Part shown: positions 38,676 through 52,735 of the stretch, one piece after another | Layout of the letters: each line of letters begins with the position of its first letter | Numbering within the stretch: the first letter of the stretch is position 1 | Source of the DNA: Balaenoptera acutorostrata | Taxonomy: Eukaryota > Chordata > Mammalia > Artiodactyla > Balaenopteridae | Assembly (NCBI RefSeq): GCF_949987535.1 | Contig: NW_026646025.1 | Span: 3,534,001-3,598,000 of the forward strand | DNA length: 64,000 nucleotides | Direction of reading: 5' to 3' | Made by a program: the position numbers and the translations under genes | The notes under the pieces: model-generated | What the model was told of the DNA's origin: nothing | The model's input: the letters and a program-made list of their open reading frames with translations, nothing else | The model's database searches: none

Positions 38676-40030
38676 TCATCACAATGCTCCATGGCCCTTG
38701 TCATCACAATGCTCCAGAATTCTTGTCATCACCATATTCCATGACCATGTCATCACAATACTCCATGGCCCTTCGCATCACAATGCTCCAGAATTCTTGT
38801 CAACACAATGTTCCATGACCGTGTCATCACAATGCTCCATGGCCCTTTTCATCACAATGCTCCAGATTGCTTGTCATCACAAAGTTCCATGACCGTGTCA
38901 TCACAATGCACCATGGCCTTTGTCATCACCATGCTCCAGAATTCTTGTCATCACAATGTTCCATGACCGTGTCATCACAATGCTCCATGGCCCTTGTCAT
39001 CACAATGCTCCAGAATTCTTGTCATCACAATGTTCCATGACCGTGTCATCACAATGCTCCATGGCCCTTGTCATCACAATGGTCCAGAAATCTTGTCATC
39101 ACAATGTTCCGTGACCGTGTCATCACAATGCTCCATAATTCTTGTCATCACAATGTTCCATCACCGTGTCATCACAATGCTCCATAATTCTTGTCATCAC
39201 AATGTTCCATGACCGTGTCATCACAATGCTCCAGATTGCTTGTCATCACAAAGTTCCATGACCGTGTCATCACAATGCACCATGGCCCTTGTCATCGCAA
39301 TGCTCCAGAATTCTTGTCATCACAGTGTTCCATGACCGTGTCATCACAATGCTCCATGGCCCTTGTCATCACAATGCTCCAGAATTCTTGTCATCACAAG
39401 GTTCCATGACCGTGTCATCACAATGCTCCATAATTCTTGTCATCAAAATGTTCCATGACCGTGTCATCACAATGCTCCATAATTCTTGTCATCACAATGT
39501 TCCATGACCATGTCATCACAATGCTCCAGAATTCTTGTCATCACAATGCTCCAGAATTATTGTCATCACAATGCTCCAGAATTCTTATCATCACAATGCT
39601 CCAGAATTCTTGTCATCACAATGTTCCATGACCGTGTCATCACAATGCTCCATGGCACTTTTCATCACAATGCTCCAGATTGCTTGTCATCACAAAGTTC
39701 CATGACCATGTTATCACAATGCTCCATGGCCCTGGTCATCACAATGCTCCAGAATTCTTGTCATCACAGTGTTCCATGATCGTGTCATCACAATGCTCCA
39801 TAATTCTTGTCATCAAAATGTTCCATGACCGTGTCATCACAAGGCTCCATAATTCTTGTCATCACAATGTTCCATGACCGTGTCACCACAATGCTCCATG
39901 GCCCTTGTCATCACAATGCTCCAGAATTCTTGTCATCACAATGTTCCATGACCGTGTCATCACAATGCGCCATGGCCCTTGTCATCACAATTCTCCAGAA
40001 TTCTTGTCATCACAATGTTCCATGACCGTG
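38676..40030 (+). repeat. Trimer array, 1,355 bp without a core
   Basis: Corresponds to 40,350-42,024 with about 320 bp missing. Near 39.5 kb it has a run of consecutive EcoRI-type monomers (b-b-b-b) in place of a-b-c. Confidence 0.88.
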
Positions 40031-40349
40031 TCATCACAATGCTACATGACACTGGTCATCACAGTTCTCCATGACATTTGTCATCACAATGCTCTATATA
40101 GTTTTTCATGACAATTCTAAATGACCACTTTAATCACTTTGCTTGCTGACCATTTTCATCACATTTCTCTATTGTCATTACAATTCCCCATAACCCCTTT
40201 CTTCACAATGCTCCATGATGCCTGTCATCACAATGCTCAATGGCTTTTGTTATCACAATGCTCCAGGACCAGTTTCATCACAATACTCCATCCCCCTTGG
40301 CATCACGGTGCACAATGAAACCTCTCATTACAATGCTCTGTGACGCTTG
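40031..40349 (+). repeat. Core, H-like (TTTAATCACTTTGC) with Q features
   Basis: Full core with CCCATAACCCC and GCTCTGTGACGC like its Q neighbours, but CACTTTGC like the H class and GACATTTGTC. It appears to be a hybrid. Confidence 0.88.
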
Positions 40350-42024
40350 TCATCACAATGCTCCATGGCCCTTGTCATCACAATGCTCCAGAATTCTTGT
40401 CATCACCATATTCCATGACCATGTCATCACAATACTCCATGGCCCTTCGCATCACAATGCTCCAGAATTCTTGTCAACACAATGTTCCATGACCGTGTCA
40501 TCACAATGCTCCATGGCCCTTTTCATCACAATGCTCCAGATTGCTTGTCATCACAAAGTTCCATGACCGTGTCATCACAATGCACCATGGCCTTTGTCAT
40601 CACCATGCTCCAGAATTCTTGTCATCACAATGTTCCATGACCGTGTCATCACAATGCTCCATGGCCCTTGTCATCACAATGCTCCAGAATTCTTGTCATC
40701 ACAATGTTCCATGACCGTGTCATCACAATGCTCCATGGCCCTTGTCATCACAATGGTCCAGAAATCTTGTCATCACAATGTTCCGTGACCGTGTCATCAC
40801 AATGCTCCATAATTCTTGTCATCACAATGTTCCATCACCGTGTCATCACAATGCTCCATAATTCTTGTCATCACAATGTTCCATGACCGTGTCATCAAAA
40901 TGCTCCAGAATTCTTGTCATGACAATGTTCCATGACCAGGTCATCACAATGCTCAATCGCCCTTGTCATCACAATGCTCCAGAATTCTTGTCATCACAAT
41001 GTTCCATGACCGTTTCATCACAATGCTCGAGAATTCTTTTCATCACAATGCTCTAGAATTCTTGTCATCACAATGTTCCATGACCGTGTCATCACAATGC
41101 TCCATGGCCCTGGTCATCACAATGCTCCAGATTGCTTGTCATCACAAAGTTCCATGACCGTGTCATCACAATGCACCATGGCCCTTGTCATCGCAATGCT
41201 CCAGAATTCTTGTCATCACAGTGTTCCATGACCGTGTCATCACAATGCTCCATGGCCCTTGTCATCACAATGCTCCAGAATTCTTGTCATCACAAGGTTC
41301 CATGACCGTGTCATCACAATGCTCCATAATTCTTGTCATCAAAATGTTCCATGACCGTGTCATCACAATGCTCCATAATTCTTGTCATCACAATGTTCCA
41401 TGACCATGTCATCACAATGCTCCAGAATTCTTGTCATCACAATGCTCCAGAATTATTGTCATCACAATGCTCCAGAATTCTTATCATCACAATGCTCCAG
41501 AATTCTTGTCATCACAATGTTCCATGACCGTGTCATCACAATGCTCCATGGCACTTTTCATCACAATGCTCCAGATTGCTTGTCATCACAAAGTTCCATG
41601 ACCATGTTATCACAATGCTCCATGGCCCTGGTCATCACAATGCTCCAGAATTCTTGTCATCACAGTGTTCCATGATCGTGTCATCACAATGCTCCATAAT
41701 TCTTGTCATCAAAATGTTCCATGACCGTGTCATCACAAGGCTCCATAATTCTTGTCATCACAATGTTCCATGACCGTGTCACCACAATGCTCCATGGCCC
41801 TTGTCATCACAATGCTCCAGAATTCTTGTCATCACAATGTTCCATGACCGTGTCATCACAATGCGCCATGGCCCTTGTCATCACAATTCTCCAGAATTCT
41901 TGTCATCACAATGTTCCATGACCGTGTCATCACAATGCTCCATAATTCTTGTCATCACAATGTTCCATGACCGTGTCACCACAATGCTCCACAAATCTTG
42001 TCATCACAATGTCCCATGACCGTG
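40350..42024 (+). repeat. Trimer array, 1,675 bp without a core
   Basis: The same length as 49,462-51,136 and 59,069-60,743. It includes the b-b-b-b run near 41.4-41.5 kb. Confidence 0.9.
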
Positions 42025-42343
42025 TCATCACAATGCTACATGACACTTGTCATCACAGTTCTCCATGACCTTTGCCATCACAATGCTCTATATAGTTTTT
42101 CATGACAATTCTAAATGACCACTTTAATCAATTTGCTTGCTCACGGTTTTCATCACATTTCTCTATTGTCATTACAATTCCCCATGACCCCTTTCTTCAC
42201 AATGCTCCATGATGCCTGTCATCACAATGCTCAATGTCTTTTGTTATCACAATGCTCCAGGACCAGTTTCATCACAATACTCCATCCCCCTTGTCATCAC
42301 GGTGCACAATGAAACCTCTCATTACAATGCTCCGTGACACTTG
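42025..42343 (+). repeat. Core, Q class with GCTCACGGTTTTC
   Basis: Full core; GCTCAATGTCTTTTG is shared with 51,137. It ends in GCTCCGTGACACTTG. Confidence 0.9.
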
Positions 42344-43649
42344 TCATCACAATGCTCCATGGCCCTTGTCATCACAATGCTCCAGAATACTTGTCATCAC
42401 AATATTCCATGACCGTGTCATCACAATGCTCCATGACCCTGGTCATCACAATGCTCCAGATTGCTTGTCATCACAAAGATCCATGACCGTGTCATCACAA
42501 TGCACCATGGCCTTTGTCATCACCATGCTCCAGAATTCTTGTCATCACAATGTTCCATGACCGTGTCATCACAATGCTCCAGAATTCTTGTCATCACCAT
42601 GTTCCATGACCATGTCATCACAATTCTCCATGGCCCTTCGCATCACAATGCTCCAGAATTCTTGTCATCACAATGTTCCATGACCGTGTCATCACAATGC
42701 TCCATGGCCCTTTTCATCACAATGCTCCAGATTGCTTGTCATCACAATGTTCCATGACCGTGTCATCACAATGCACCATGGCCCTTGTCATCACAATGCT
42801 CCATAATTCTTGTCATCACAATGTTCCATGACCGTGTCATTAAAATGCTCCAGAATTCTTGTCATCACAATGTTCCATGACCATGTCATCACAATGCTCC
42901 ATGGCCCTTGTCATCACAATTCTCCAGAATTCTTGTCATCACAATGTTCCTTGACCGTGTCATCACAATGCTCCATAATTCTTGTCATCACAATGTTCCA
43001 TGACCGTGTCATCACAATGCTCCATGGCCCTTGTCATCACAATTCTCCAGAATTCTTGTCATCACAATGTTCCTTGACCGTGTCATCACAATGCTCCATG
43101 GCCCTTGTCATCACAATTCTCCAGAATTCTTGTCATCACAATGTTCCATGACCATGTCATCACAATGCTCCATGGCCCTTGTCATCACAATTCTCCAGAA
43201 TTCTTGTCATCACAATGTTCCTTGACCGTGTCATCACAATGCTCCAGAATTCTTGTCATCACAATGTTCCATGACCATGTCATCACAATGCTCCATGGCC
43301 CTTGTCATCACAATTCTCCAGAATTCTTGTCATCACAATGTTCCTTGACCGTGTCATCACAATGCTCCATAATTCTTGTCATCACAATGCTCCATGGCCC
43401 TTTTCATCACAATGCTCCAGATTGCATGTCATCACAAAGTTCCATGACCGTGTCATCACAATGCACCATGGCCTTTGTCATCACCATGCTCCAGAATTCT
43501 TGTCATCACAATGTTCCATGACCGTGTCATCACAATGCTCCATGGCCCTTGTCATCACAATGCTCCAGAATTCTTGTCATCACAATGTTCCATGACCGTG
43601 TCATCACAATGCTCCATAATTCTTGTCATCACAATGTTCCATGACCGTG
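42344..43649 (+). repeat. Trimer array, 1,306 bp without a core
   Basis: Contains several TTCCTTGACCGTG monomers and CACAATTCTCC variants between 42.9 and 43.35 kb. C2 has 345 bp less of this. Confidence 0.9.
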
Positions 43650-43968
43650 ACATCACAATGCTACATGACCCTGTTCATCACAGTTCTCCATGACCTTTGC
43701 CATCACAATGCTCTATATAGTTTTTCATGACAATTCTAAATGACCACTTTAATCAATTTGCTTGCTAATCATTTTCCTCACATTTCTCTATTGTCATTAC
43801 AATTCCCCATGACCCCTTTCTTCACAATGCTCCATGATGCCTGTCATCACAATGCTCAATGGCTTTTGTTATCACAATGCTCCAGGACCAGTTTCATCAC
43901 AATACTCCATCCCCCTTGTCATCACGGTGCACAATGAAACCTCTCATTACAATGCTCCGTGACACTTG
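43650..43968 (+). repeat. Core, Q class with GCTAATCATTTTCC
   Basis: Full core with CCCTGTTCATC and TTCCTCACATTTC, shared with 52,417 apart from GCTAACC there. Confidence 0.9.
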
Positions 43969-46581
43969 TCATCACAATGCTCCATGGCCCTTGTCATCAC
44001 AATGCTCCAGAATTCTTGTCATCACCATGTTCCATGACCATTGTCATCACAATTCTCCATGGCCCTTCGCATCACAATGCTCCAGAATTCTTGTCATCAC
44101 AATGTTCCATGACCGTGTCATCACAATGCTCCATGGTCCTTTTCATCACAATGCTCCAGATTGCTTGTCATCACAAAGTTCCATGACCGTGTCATCACAA
44201 TGCACCATGGCCTTTGTCATCACCATGCTCCAGAATTCTTGTCATCACAATGCTCCATGGCCCTTGTCATCACAATGCTCCAGAATTCTTGTCATCACAA
44301 TGTTCCATGACCGTGTCATCACAATGCTCCATGGCCCTTGTCATCACAATGCTCCAGAATTTTTGTCATCACAATGTTCCGTGACCGTGTCATCACAATG
44401 CTCCATAATTCTTGTCATCACAATGTTCCATCACCGTGTCATCACAATGCTCCATAATTCTTGTCATCACAATGTTCCATGACCGTGTCATCAAAATGCT
44501 CCAGAATTCTTGTCATGACAATGTTCCATGACCAGGTCATCACAATGCTCCATCGCCCTTGTCATCACAATGCTCCAGAATTCTTGTCATCACAATGTTC
44601 CATGACCGTGTCATCACAATGCTCCATGGCCCTTGTCGTCACAATGCTCCAGAATTCTTGTCATCACAATGTTCCATGACCGTGTCATCACAATGCTCCA
44701 GAATTCTTGTCATCACAAAGTTCCATGACCGTGTCATCACAATGCTCCAGAATTCTTGTCATCACAATGTTCCATCACCGTGTCATCACAATGCTCCAGA
44801 ATTCTTGTCATCTCAATGTTCCATGACCGTGTCATCACAATGCTCCATGGCCCTGGTCATCACAATGCTCCAGATTGCTTGTCATCACAAAGTTCCATGA
44901 CCGTGTTATCACAATGCTCCATGGCCCTTGTCATCACAATGCTCCAGAATTCTTGTCATCACAATGTTCCATGATCGTGTCATCACAATGCTCCATAATT
45001 CTTGTCATCACAATGTTCCATGACCGTGTCATCACCATGCTCCAGAATTCTTGTCATCACAATGTTCCATGACCGTGTCATAACAATGCTCCATGGCCCT
45101 TGTCATCAAAATTCTCCAGAATTCTTGTCATCACCATGTTCCATGACCGTGTCATCACAATGCTCCATGGCCCTTGTCATCACAATGCTCCAGAATTCTT
45201 GTCATCACAGTGTTCCATGACCGTGTCATCACAATGCTCCATGGCCCTTGTCATCACAATGCTCCAGAATTCTTGTCATCACAAGGTTCCATGACCGTGT
45301 CATCACAATGCTCCATAATTCTTGTCATCAAAATGTTCCATGACCGTGTCATCACAATGCTCCAGAATTCTTGTCATCACAATGTTCCATGACCATGTCA
45401 TCACAATGCTCCAGAATTCTTGTCATCACAATGCTCCAGAATTATTGTCATCACAATGTTCCATGACCGTGTCATCACAATGCTCCAGAATTCTTGTCAT
45501 CACAATGCTCCAGAATTCTTGTCATCACCATGTTCCATGACCATGTCATCACAATTCTCCATGGCCCTTGTCATCACAATGCTCCAGAATTCTTGTCATC
45601 ACAATGTTCCATTACCGTGTCATCACAATGCTCCATGGCCCTTGTCATCACAATGCTCCAGAATTCTTGTCATCACCATGTTCCATGACCGTGTCATCAC
45701 AATGCTCCATGGCCCTTGTCATCACAATGCTCCAGAATTCTTGTCATCACAATGTTCCATTACCGTGTCATCACAATGCTACATGGCCCTTGTCATCACA
45801 ATGCTCCAGAATTCTTGTCATCACAATGTTCCATGACCGTGTCATCACAATGCTCCATAATTCTTGTCATCACAATGTTCCATGATCGTGTCATCACAAT
45901 GCTCCATAATTCTTGTCATCACAATGTTCCATGACCATGTCATCACAATTCTCCTTGGCCCTTGTCATCCTATTGCTCCAGATTTCTTATCATCACAATG
46001 CTCCATGACACTTGTCATCACAATGCTCCATGGCCTTTGTCATCACAATGCTCCTGAATTCTTGTCATCACAATGTACCATGACCGTGTCATCACAATGC
46101 TCCATGGTCCTTGTCAACACAATGCTCGAGAATTCTTGTCATAACAATGTTCCATGACCGTGTCATCACAATGCTCCATGGTCCTTGTCATCACAATGCT
46201 CCAGAATTCTTGTCATCACAATGTTCCATGACCATGTCATCACAATGCTCCATGGCCCTTGTCATCACAATGCTCCATAATTCTTGTCATCACAATGTTC
46301 CATGACCGTGTCATCACAATGCACCATGGCCCTTGTCATCACAATGCTCCATAATCCTTGTCATCACAATGTTCCATGACCGTGTCATCAAAATGCTCCA
46401 GAATTCTTGTCATCACAATGTTCCATGACCAGGTCATCACAATGCTCCATGGCCCTTGTCATCACAATTCTCCAGAATTCTTGTCATCACAATGTTCCAT
46501 GACTGTGTCATCACAATGCTCCATAATTCTTGTCATCACAATGCTCCAGAATTCTTGTCATCACAATGTTCCATGACCGTG
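43969..46581 (+). repeat. Trimer array, 2,613 bp without a core
   Basis: Long array with the GTCATCTCAATG marker (44.81 kb) and a lightly diverged patch at 45.95-46.15 kb (CATCCTATTGCTCC, GATTTCTTATC, GCTCCTGAATTC). Confidence 0.9.
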
Positions 46582-46900
46582 TCATCACAATGCTACATGA
46601 CCCTGGTCATCACAGTTCTCCATGACCTTTGTCATCACAATGCTCTATATAGTTTTTCATGACAATTCTAAATGACCACTTTAATCACTTTGCTTGCTGA
46701 CCATTTTCATCACATTTCTCTATTGTCATTACAATTCCCCATGACCTCTTTCTTCACAATGCTCCATGATGCCTGTCATCACAATGCTCAATGGCTTTTG
46801 TTATCACAATGCTCCAGGACCAGTTTCATCACAATACTCCATCCCCCTTGTCATCACGGTGCACAATGAAACCTCTCATTACAATGCTCCGTGACACTTG
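46582..46900 (+). repeat. Core, H class with CCCATGACCTCTTTC
   Basis: Full core with CACTTTGC, shared with 55,375. H-class cores are rare in this half of the window. Confidence 0.9.
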
Positions 46901-49142
46901 TCATCACAATGCTCCATGGCCCTTGTCATCACAATGCTCCAGAATTCTTGTCATCACCGTGTTCCATGACCATGTCATCACAATTCTCCATGGCCCTTGT
47001 CATCACAATGCTCCAGAATTCTTGTCATCACAATGTTCCATGACCGTGTCATCACAATGCTCCATGGTCCTTTTCATCACAATGCTCCAGATTGCTTGTC
47101 ATCACAAAGTTCCATGACCGTGTCATCACAATGCACCATGGCCTTTGTCATCACCATGCTCCAGAATTCTTGTCATCACAATGCTCCATGGCCCTTGTCA
47201 TCACAATGCTCCAGAATTCTTGTCATCACAATGTTCCATGACCGTGTCATCACAATGCTCCATGGCCCTTGTCATCACAATGCTCCAGAATTTTTGTCAT
47301 CACAATGTTCCGTGACCGTGTCATCACAATGCTCCATAATTCTTGTCATCACAATGTTCCATCACCGTGTCATCACAATGCTCCATAATTCTTGTCATCA
47401 CAATGTTCCATGACCGTGTCATCAAAATGCTCCAGAATTCTTGTCATGACAATGTTCCATGACCAGGTCATCACAATGCTCCATCGCCCTTGTCATCACA
47501 ATGCTCCAGAATTCTTGTCATCACAATGTTCCATGACCGTGTCATCACAATGCTCCATGGCCCTTGTCGTCACAATGCTCCAGAATTCTTGTCATCACAA
47601 TGTTCCATGACCGTGTCATCACAATGCTCCAGAATTCTTGTCATCACAAAGTTCCATGACCGTGTCATCACAATGCTCCAGAATTCTTGTCATCACAATG
47701 TTCCATCACCGTGTCATCACAATGCTCCAGAATTCTTGTCATCACAATGTTCCATGACCGTGTCATCACAATGCTCCATGGCCCTGGTCATCACAATGCT
47801 CCAGATTGCTTGTCATCACAAAGATCCATGACCGTGTTATCACAATGCTCCATGGCCCTTGTCATCACAATGCTCCAGAATTCTTGTCATCACAATGTTC
47901 CATGATCGTGTCATCACAATGCTCCATAATTCTTGTCATCACAATGTTCCATGACCGTGTCATCACCATGCTCCAGAATTCTTGTCATCACAATGTTCCA
48001 TGACCGTGTCATCACAATGCTCCATGGCCCTTGTCATCACAATTCTCCAGAATTCTTGTCATCACAATGTTCCATGACCGTGTCATCACAATGCTCCATG
48101 GCCCTTGTCATCACAATGCTCCAGAATTCTTGTCATCACAGTGTTCCATGACCGTGTCATCACAATGCTCCATGGCCCTTGTCATCACAATGCTCCAGAA
48201 TTCTTGTCATCACAAGGTTCCATGACCGTGTCATCACAATGCTCCATAATTCTTGTCATCAAAATGTTCCATGACCGTGTCATCACAATGCTCCAGAATT
48301 CTTGTCATCACAATGTTCCATGACCATGTCATCACAATGCTCCAGAATTCTTGTCATCACAATGCTCCAGAATTATTGTCATCACAATGTTCCATGACCG
48401 TGTCATCACAATGCTCCAGAATTCTTGTCATCACAATGCTCCAGAATTCTTGTCATCACCATGTTCCATGACCATGTCATCACAATTCTCCATGGCCCTT
48501 CGCATCACAATGCTCCAGAATTCTTGTCATCACAATGTTCCATGACCGTGTCATCACAATGCTCCATGGTCCTTTTCATCACAATGCTCCAGATTGCTTG
48601 TCATCACAAAGTTCCATGACCGTGTCATCACAATGCACCATGGCCTTTGTCATCACCATGCTCCAGAATTCTTGTCATCACAATGCTCCATGGCCCTTGT
48701 CATCACAATGCTCCAGAATTCTTGTCATCACCATGTTCCATGACCGTGTCATCACAATGCTCCATGGCCCTTGTCATCACAATGCTCCAGAATTCTTGTC
48801 ATCACAATGTTCCATGACCGTGTCATCACAATGCTCCATGCCCCTTGTCATCACAATGCTCCAGAATTCTTGTCATCACAATGTTCCATGACCGTGTCAT
48901 CACAATGCTCCATAATTCTTGTCATCACAATGTTCCATGACCGTGTCATCACAATGCTCCATAATTCTTGTCATCACAATGTTCCATGACCATATCACCA
49001 CAATGCTCCATGGCCCTTGTCATCACGATGCTCCAGAATTCTTGTCATCACAATGTTCCATGACCGTGTCATCACAATGCTCCATGGCCCTTGTCATCAC
49101 AATGCTCCATAATTCTTGTCATCACAATGATCCATGACCGTG
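46901..49142 (+). repeat. Trimer array, 2,242 bp without a core
   Basis: Contains the right-type marker ACAAAGATCC (47.82 kb) and the CTTCGCATCAC variant (48.50 kb), and ends with sequence shared with 37.95-38.36 kb. Confidence 0.9.
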
Positions 49143-49461
49143 TCATCACAATGCTACATGACACTGGTCATCACAGATCTCCATGACCTTTGCCATCACA
49201 ATGCTCTATATAGTTTTTCATGACAATTCTAAATGACCACTTTAATCAATTTTCTTGCTGACCATTTTCATCACATTTCTCTATTGTCATTACAATTCCC
49301 CATAACCCCTTTCTTCACAATGCTCCATGATGCCTGTCATCACAATGCTCAATGGCTTTTGTTATCACAATGCTCCAGGACCAGTTTCATCACAATACTC
49401 CATCCCCCTTGGCATCACGGTGCACAATGAAACCTCTCATTACAATGCTCTGTGACGCTTG
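49143..49461 (+). repeat. Core, Q class with TTTAATCAATTTTC
   Basis: First core of C2; CACAGATCTCC and GCTCTGTGACGC as at 38,357. Confidence 0.9.
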
Positions 49462-51136
49462 TCATCACAATGCTCCATGGCCCTTGTCATCACAATGCTC
49501 CAGAATTCTTGTCATCACCATATTCCATGACCATGTCATCACAATACTCCATGGCCCTTCGCATCACAATGCTCCAGAATTCTTGTCAACACAATGTTCC
49601 ATGACCGTGTCATCACAATGCTCCATGGCCCTTTTCATCACAATGCTCCAGATTGCTTGTCATCACAAAGTTCCATGACCGTGTCATCACAATGCACCAT
49701 GGCCTTTGTCATCACCATGCTCCAGAATTCTTGTCATCACAATGTTCCATGACCGTGTCATCACAATGCTCCATGGCCCTTGTCATCACATTGCTCCAGA
49801 ATTCTTGTCATCACAATGTTCCATGACCGTGTCATCACAATGCTCCATGGCCCTTGTCATCACAATGGTCCAGAAATCTTGTCATCACAATGTTCCGTGA
49901 CCGTGTCATCACAATGCTCCATAATTCTTGTCATCACAATGTTCCATCACCGTGTCATCACAATGCTCCATAATTCTTGTCATCACAATGTTCCATGACC
50001 GTGTCATCAAAATGCTCCAGAATTCTTGTCATGACAATGTTCCATGACCAGGTCATCACAATGCTCAATCGCCCTTGTCATCACAATGCTCCAGAATTCT
50101 TGTCATCACAATGTTCCATGACCGTTTCATCACAATGCTCGAGAATTCTTTTCATCACAATGCTCTAGAATTCTTGTCATCACAATGTTCCATGACCGTG
50201 TCATCACAATGCTCCATGGCCCTGGTCATCACAATGCTCCAGATTGCTTGTCATCACAAAGTTCCATGACCGTGTCATCACAATGCACCATGGCCCTTGT
50301 CATCGCAATGCTCCAGAATTCTTGTCATCACAGTGTTCCATGACCGTGTCATCACAATGCTCCATGGCCCTTGTCATCACAATGCTCCAGAATTCTTGTC
50401 ATCACAAGGTTCCATGACCGTGTCATCACAATGCTCCATAATTCTTGTCATCAAAATGTTCCATGACCGTGTCATCACAATGCTCCATAATTCTTGTCAT
50501 CACAATGTTCCATGACCATGTCATCACAATGCTCCAGAATTCTTGTCATCACAATGCTCCAGAATTATTGTCATCACAATGCTCCAGAATTCTTATCATC
50601 ACAATGCTCCAGAATTCTTGTCATCACAATGTTCCATGACCGTGTCATCACAATGCTCCATGGCACTTTTCATCACAATGCTCCAGATTGCTTGTCATCA
50701 CAAAGTTCCATGACCATGTTATCACAATGCTCCATGGCCCTGGTCATCACAATGCTCCAGAATTCTTGTCATCACAGTGTTCCATGATCGTGTCATCACA
50801 ATGCTCCATAATTCTTGTCATCAAAATGTTCCATGACCGTGTCATCACAAGGCTCCATAATTCTTGTCATCACAATGTTCCATGACCGTGTCACCACAAT
50901 GCTCCATGGCCCTTGTCATCACAATGCTCCAGAATTCTTGTCATCACAATGTTCCATGACCGTGTCATCACAATGCGCCATGGCCCTTGTCATCACAATT
51001 CTCCAGAATTCTTGTCATCACAATGTTCCATGACCGTGTCATCACAATGCTCCATAATTCTTGTCATCACAATGTTCCATGACCGTGTCACCACAATGCT
51101 CCACAAATCTTGTCATCACAATGTTCCATGACCGTG
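49462..51136 (+). repeat. Trimer array, 1,675 bp without a core
   Basis: Partner of 40,350-42,024 at 9,112 bp, with rare single-base differences such as CACATTGCTCC near 49.79 kb. Confidence 0.9.
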
Positions 51137-51455
51137 TCATCACAATGCTACATGACACTTGTCATCACAGTTCTCCATGACCTTTGCCATCACAATGCTC
51201 TATATAGTTTTTCATGACAATTCTAAATGACCACTTTAATCAATTTGCTTGCTCACGGTTTTCATCACATTTCTCTATTGTCATTACAATTCCCCATGAC
51301 CCCTTTCTTCACAATGCTCCATGATGCCTGTCATCACAATGCTCAATGTCTTTTGTTATCACAATGCTCCAGTACCAGTTTCATCACAATACTCCATCCC
51401 CCTTGTCATCACGGTGCACAATGAAACCTCTCATTACAATGCTCCGTGACACTTG
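51137..51455 (+). repeat. Core, Q class with GCTCACGGTTTTC
   Basis: Partner of 42,025; GCTCCAGTACCAG is private (others CAGGACCAG or CAGAACCAG). Followed by 961 bp of array. Confidence 0.9.
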
Positions 51456-52416
51456 TCATCACAATGCTCCATGGCCCTTGTCATCACAATGCTCCAGAAT
51501 ACTTGTCATCACAATATTCCATGACCGTGTCATCACAATGCTCCATGACCCTGGTCATCACAATGCTCCAGATTGCTTGTCATCACAAAGATCCATGACC
51601 GTGTCATCACAATGCACCATGGCCTTTGTCATCACCATGCTCCAGAATTCTTGTCATCACAATGTTCCATGACCGTGTCATCACAATGCTCCAGAATTCT
51701 TGTCATCACCATGTTCCATGACCATGTCATCACAATTCTCCATGGCCCTTCGCATCACAATGCTCCAGAATTCTTGTCATCACAATGTTCCATGACCGTG
51801 TCATCACAATGCTCCATGGCCCTTTTCATCACAATGCTCCAGATTGCTTGTCATCACAATGTTCCATGACCGTGTCATCACAATGCACCATGGCCCTTGT
51901 CATCACAATGCTCCATAATTCTTGTCATCACAATGTTCCATGAACGTGTCATTAAAATGCTCCAGAATTCTTGTCATCACAATGTTCCATGACCATGTCA
52001 TCACAATGCTCCATGGCCCTTGTCATCACAATTCTCCAGAATTCTTGTCATCACAATGTTCCTTGACCGTGTCATCACAATGCTCCATAATTCTTGTCAT
52101 CACAATGTTCCATGACCGTGTCATCACAATGCTCCATAATTCTTGTCATCACAATGCTCCATGGCCCTTTTCATCACAATGCTCCAGATTGCATGTCATC
52201 ACAAAGTTCCATGACCGTGTCATCACAATGCACCATGGCCTTTGTCATCACCATGCTCCAGAATTCTTGTAATCACAATGTTCCATGACCGTGTCATCAC
52301 AATGCTCCATGGCCCTTGTCATCACAATGCTCCAGAATTCTTGTCATCACAATGTTCCATGACCGTGTCATCACAATGCTCCATAATTCTTGTCATCACA
52401 ATGTTCCATGACCGTG

Positions 52417-52735
52417 ACATCACAATGCTACATGACCCTGTTCATCACAGTTCTCCATGACCTTTGCCATCACAATGCTCTATATAGTTTTTCATGACAA
52501 TTCTAAATGACCACTTTAATCAATTTGCTTGCTAACCATTTTCCTCACATTTCTCTATTGTCATTACAATTCCCCATGACCCCTTTCTTCACAATGCTCC
52601 ATGATGCCTGTCATCACAATGCTCAATGGCTTTTGTTATCACAATGCTCCAGGACCAGTTTCATCACAATACTCCATCCCCCTTGTCATCACGGTGCACA
52701 ATGAAACCTCTCATTACAATGCTCCGTGACACTTG
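52417..52735 (+). repeat. Core, Q class with GCTAACCATTTTCC
   Basis: Partner of 43,650. Confidence 0.9.

Larger units (their letters stand above)
38357..40030 (+). repeat. 2-kb subunit, shortened copy
   Basis: Matches the first part of the 9-kb repeat: 38.36-39.2 kb aligns with 49.14-49.99 kb at offset 10,786 bp and with 40.03-40.87 kb at 1,674 bp. It then lacks 222 bp (three trimers) and later about 98 bp compared with the 1,994-bp form at 40,031, 49,143 and 58,750. Upstream sequence from about 37.95 kb also matches the end of the 9-kb repeat at 48.74 kb. Confidence 0.75.
43650..46581 (+). repeat. 2.93-kb nested unit, first copy in C1
   Basis: The first 1.9 kb of this unit (43.65-45.54 kb) match 46.58-48.47 kb at 2,931-2,932 bp; the one-base step is the extra T in GACCATTGTC at 44,041. 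The marker GTCATCTCAATG at 44.81 kb is found here and at the equivalent place in C2 (53.48 kb), but not in the second nested copy. Confidence 0.78.
40031..49142 (+). repeat. 9-kb higher-order repeat, copy C1 (9,112 bp)
   Basis: Starts at a core and contains further cores at 42,025, 43,650 and 46,582. It aligns with the next copy at offset 9,112 bp to about 43.0 kb, then at 8,767, 8,669, 8,793 and 8,867 bp, and at 9,607 bp for its final segment. The steps are net indels of 345, 98, 124, 74 and 740 bp, close to whole monomers or trimers. The first 1,994 bp are the best-conserved part. Confidence 0.85.
46582..49142 (+). repeat. 2.93-kb nested unit, second copy in C1 (shortened)
   Basis: Second nested copy, 2,561 bp. 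It carries ACAAAGATCC at 47.82 kb where the first copy has ACAAAGTTCC; the same change is at 56.69 kb in C2. From about 48.7 kb the sequence differs from the first copy and leads into the next 9-kb repeat. Confidence 0.75.

Noticed and set aside
43859..44482. Longest open frame, 207 codons, and some 270 similar + strand frames
   Set aside because: 74 leaves remainder 2 on division by 3, so the same repeat is read in all three frames in turn and a TGA from CCATGACC appears every third trimer. All frames give the same low-complexity peptide, lack start context and codon bias, and change with each monomer indel.
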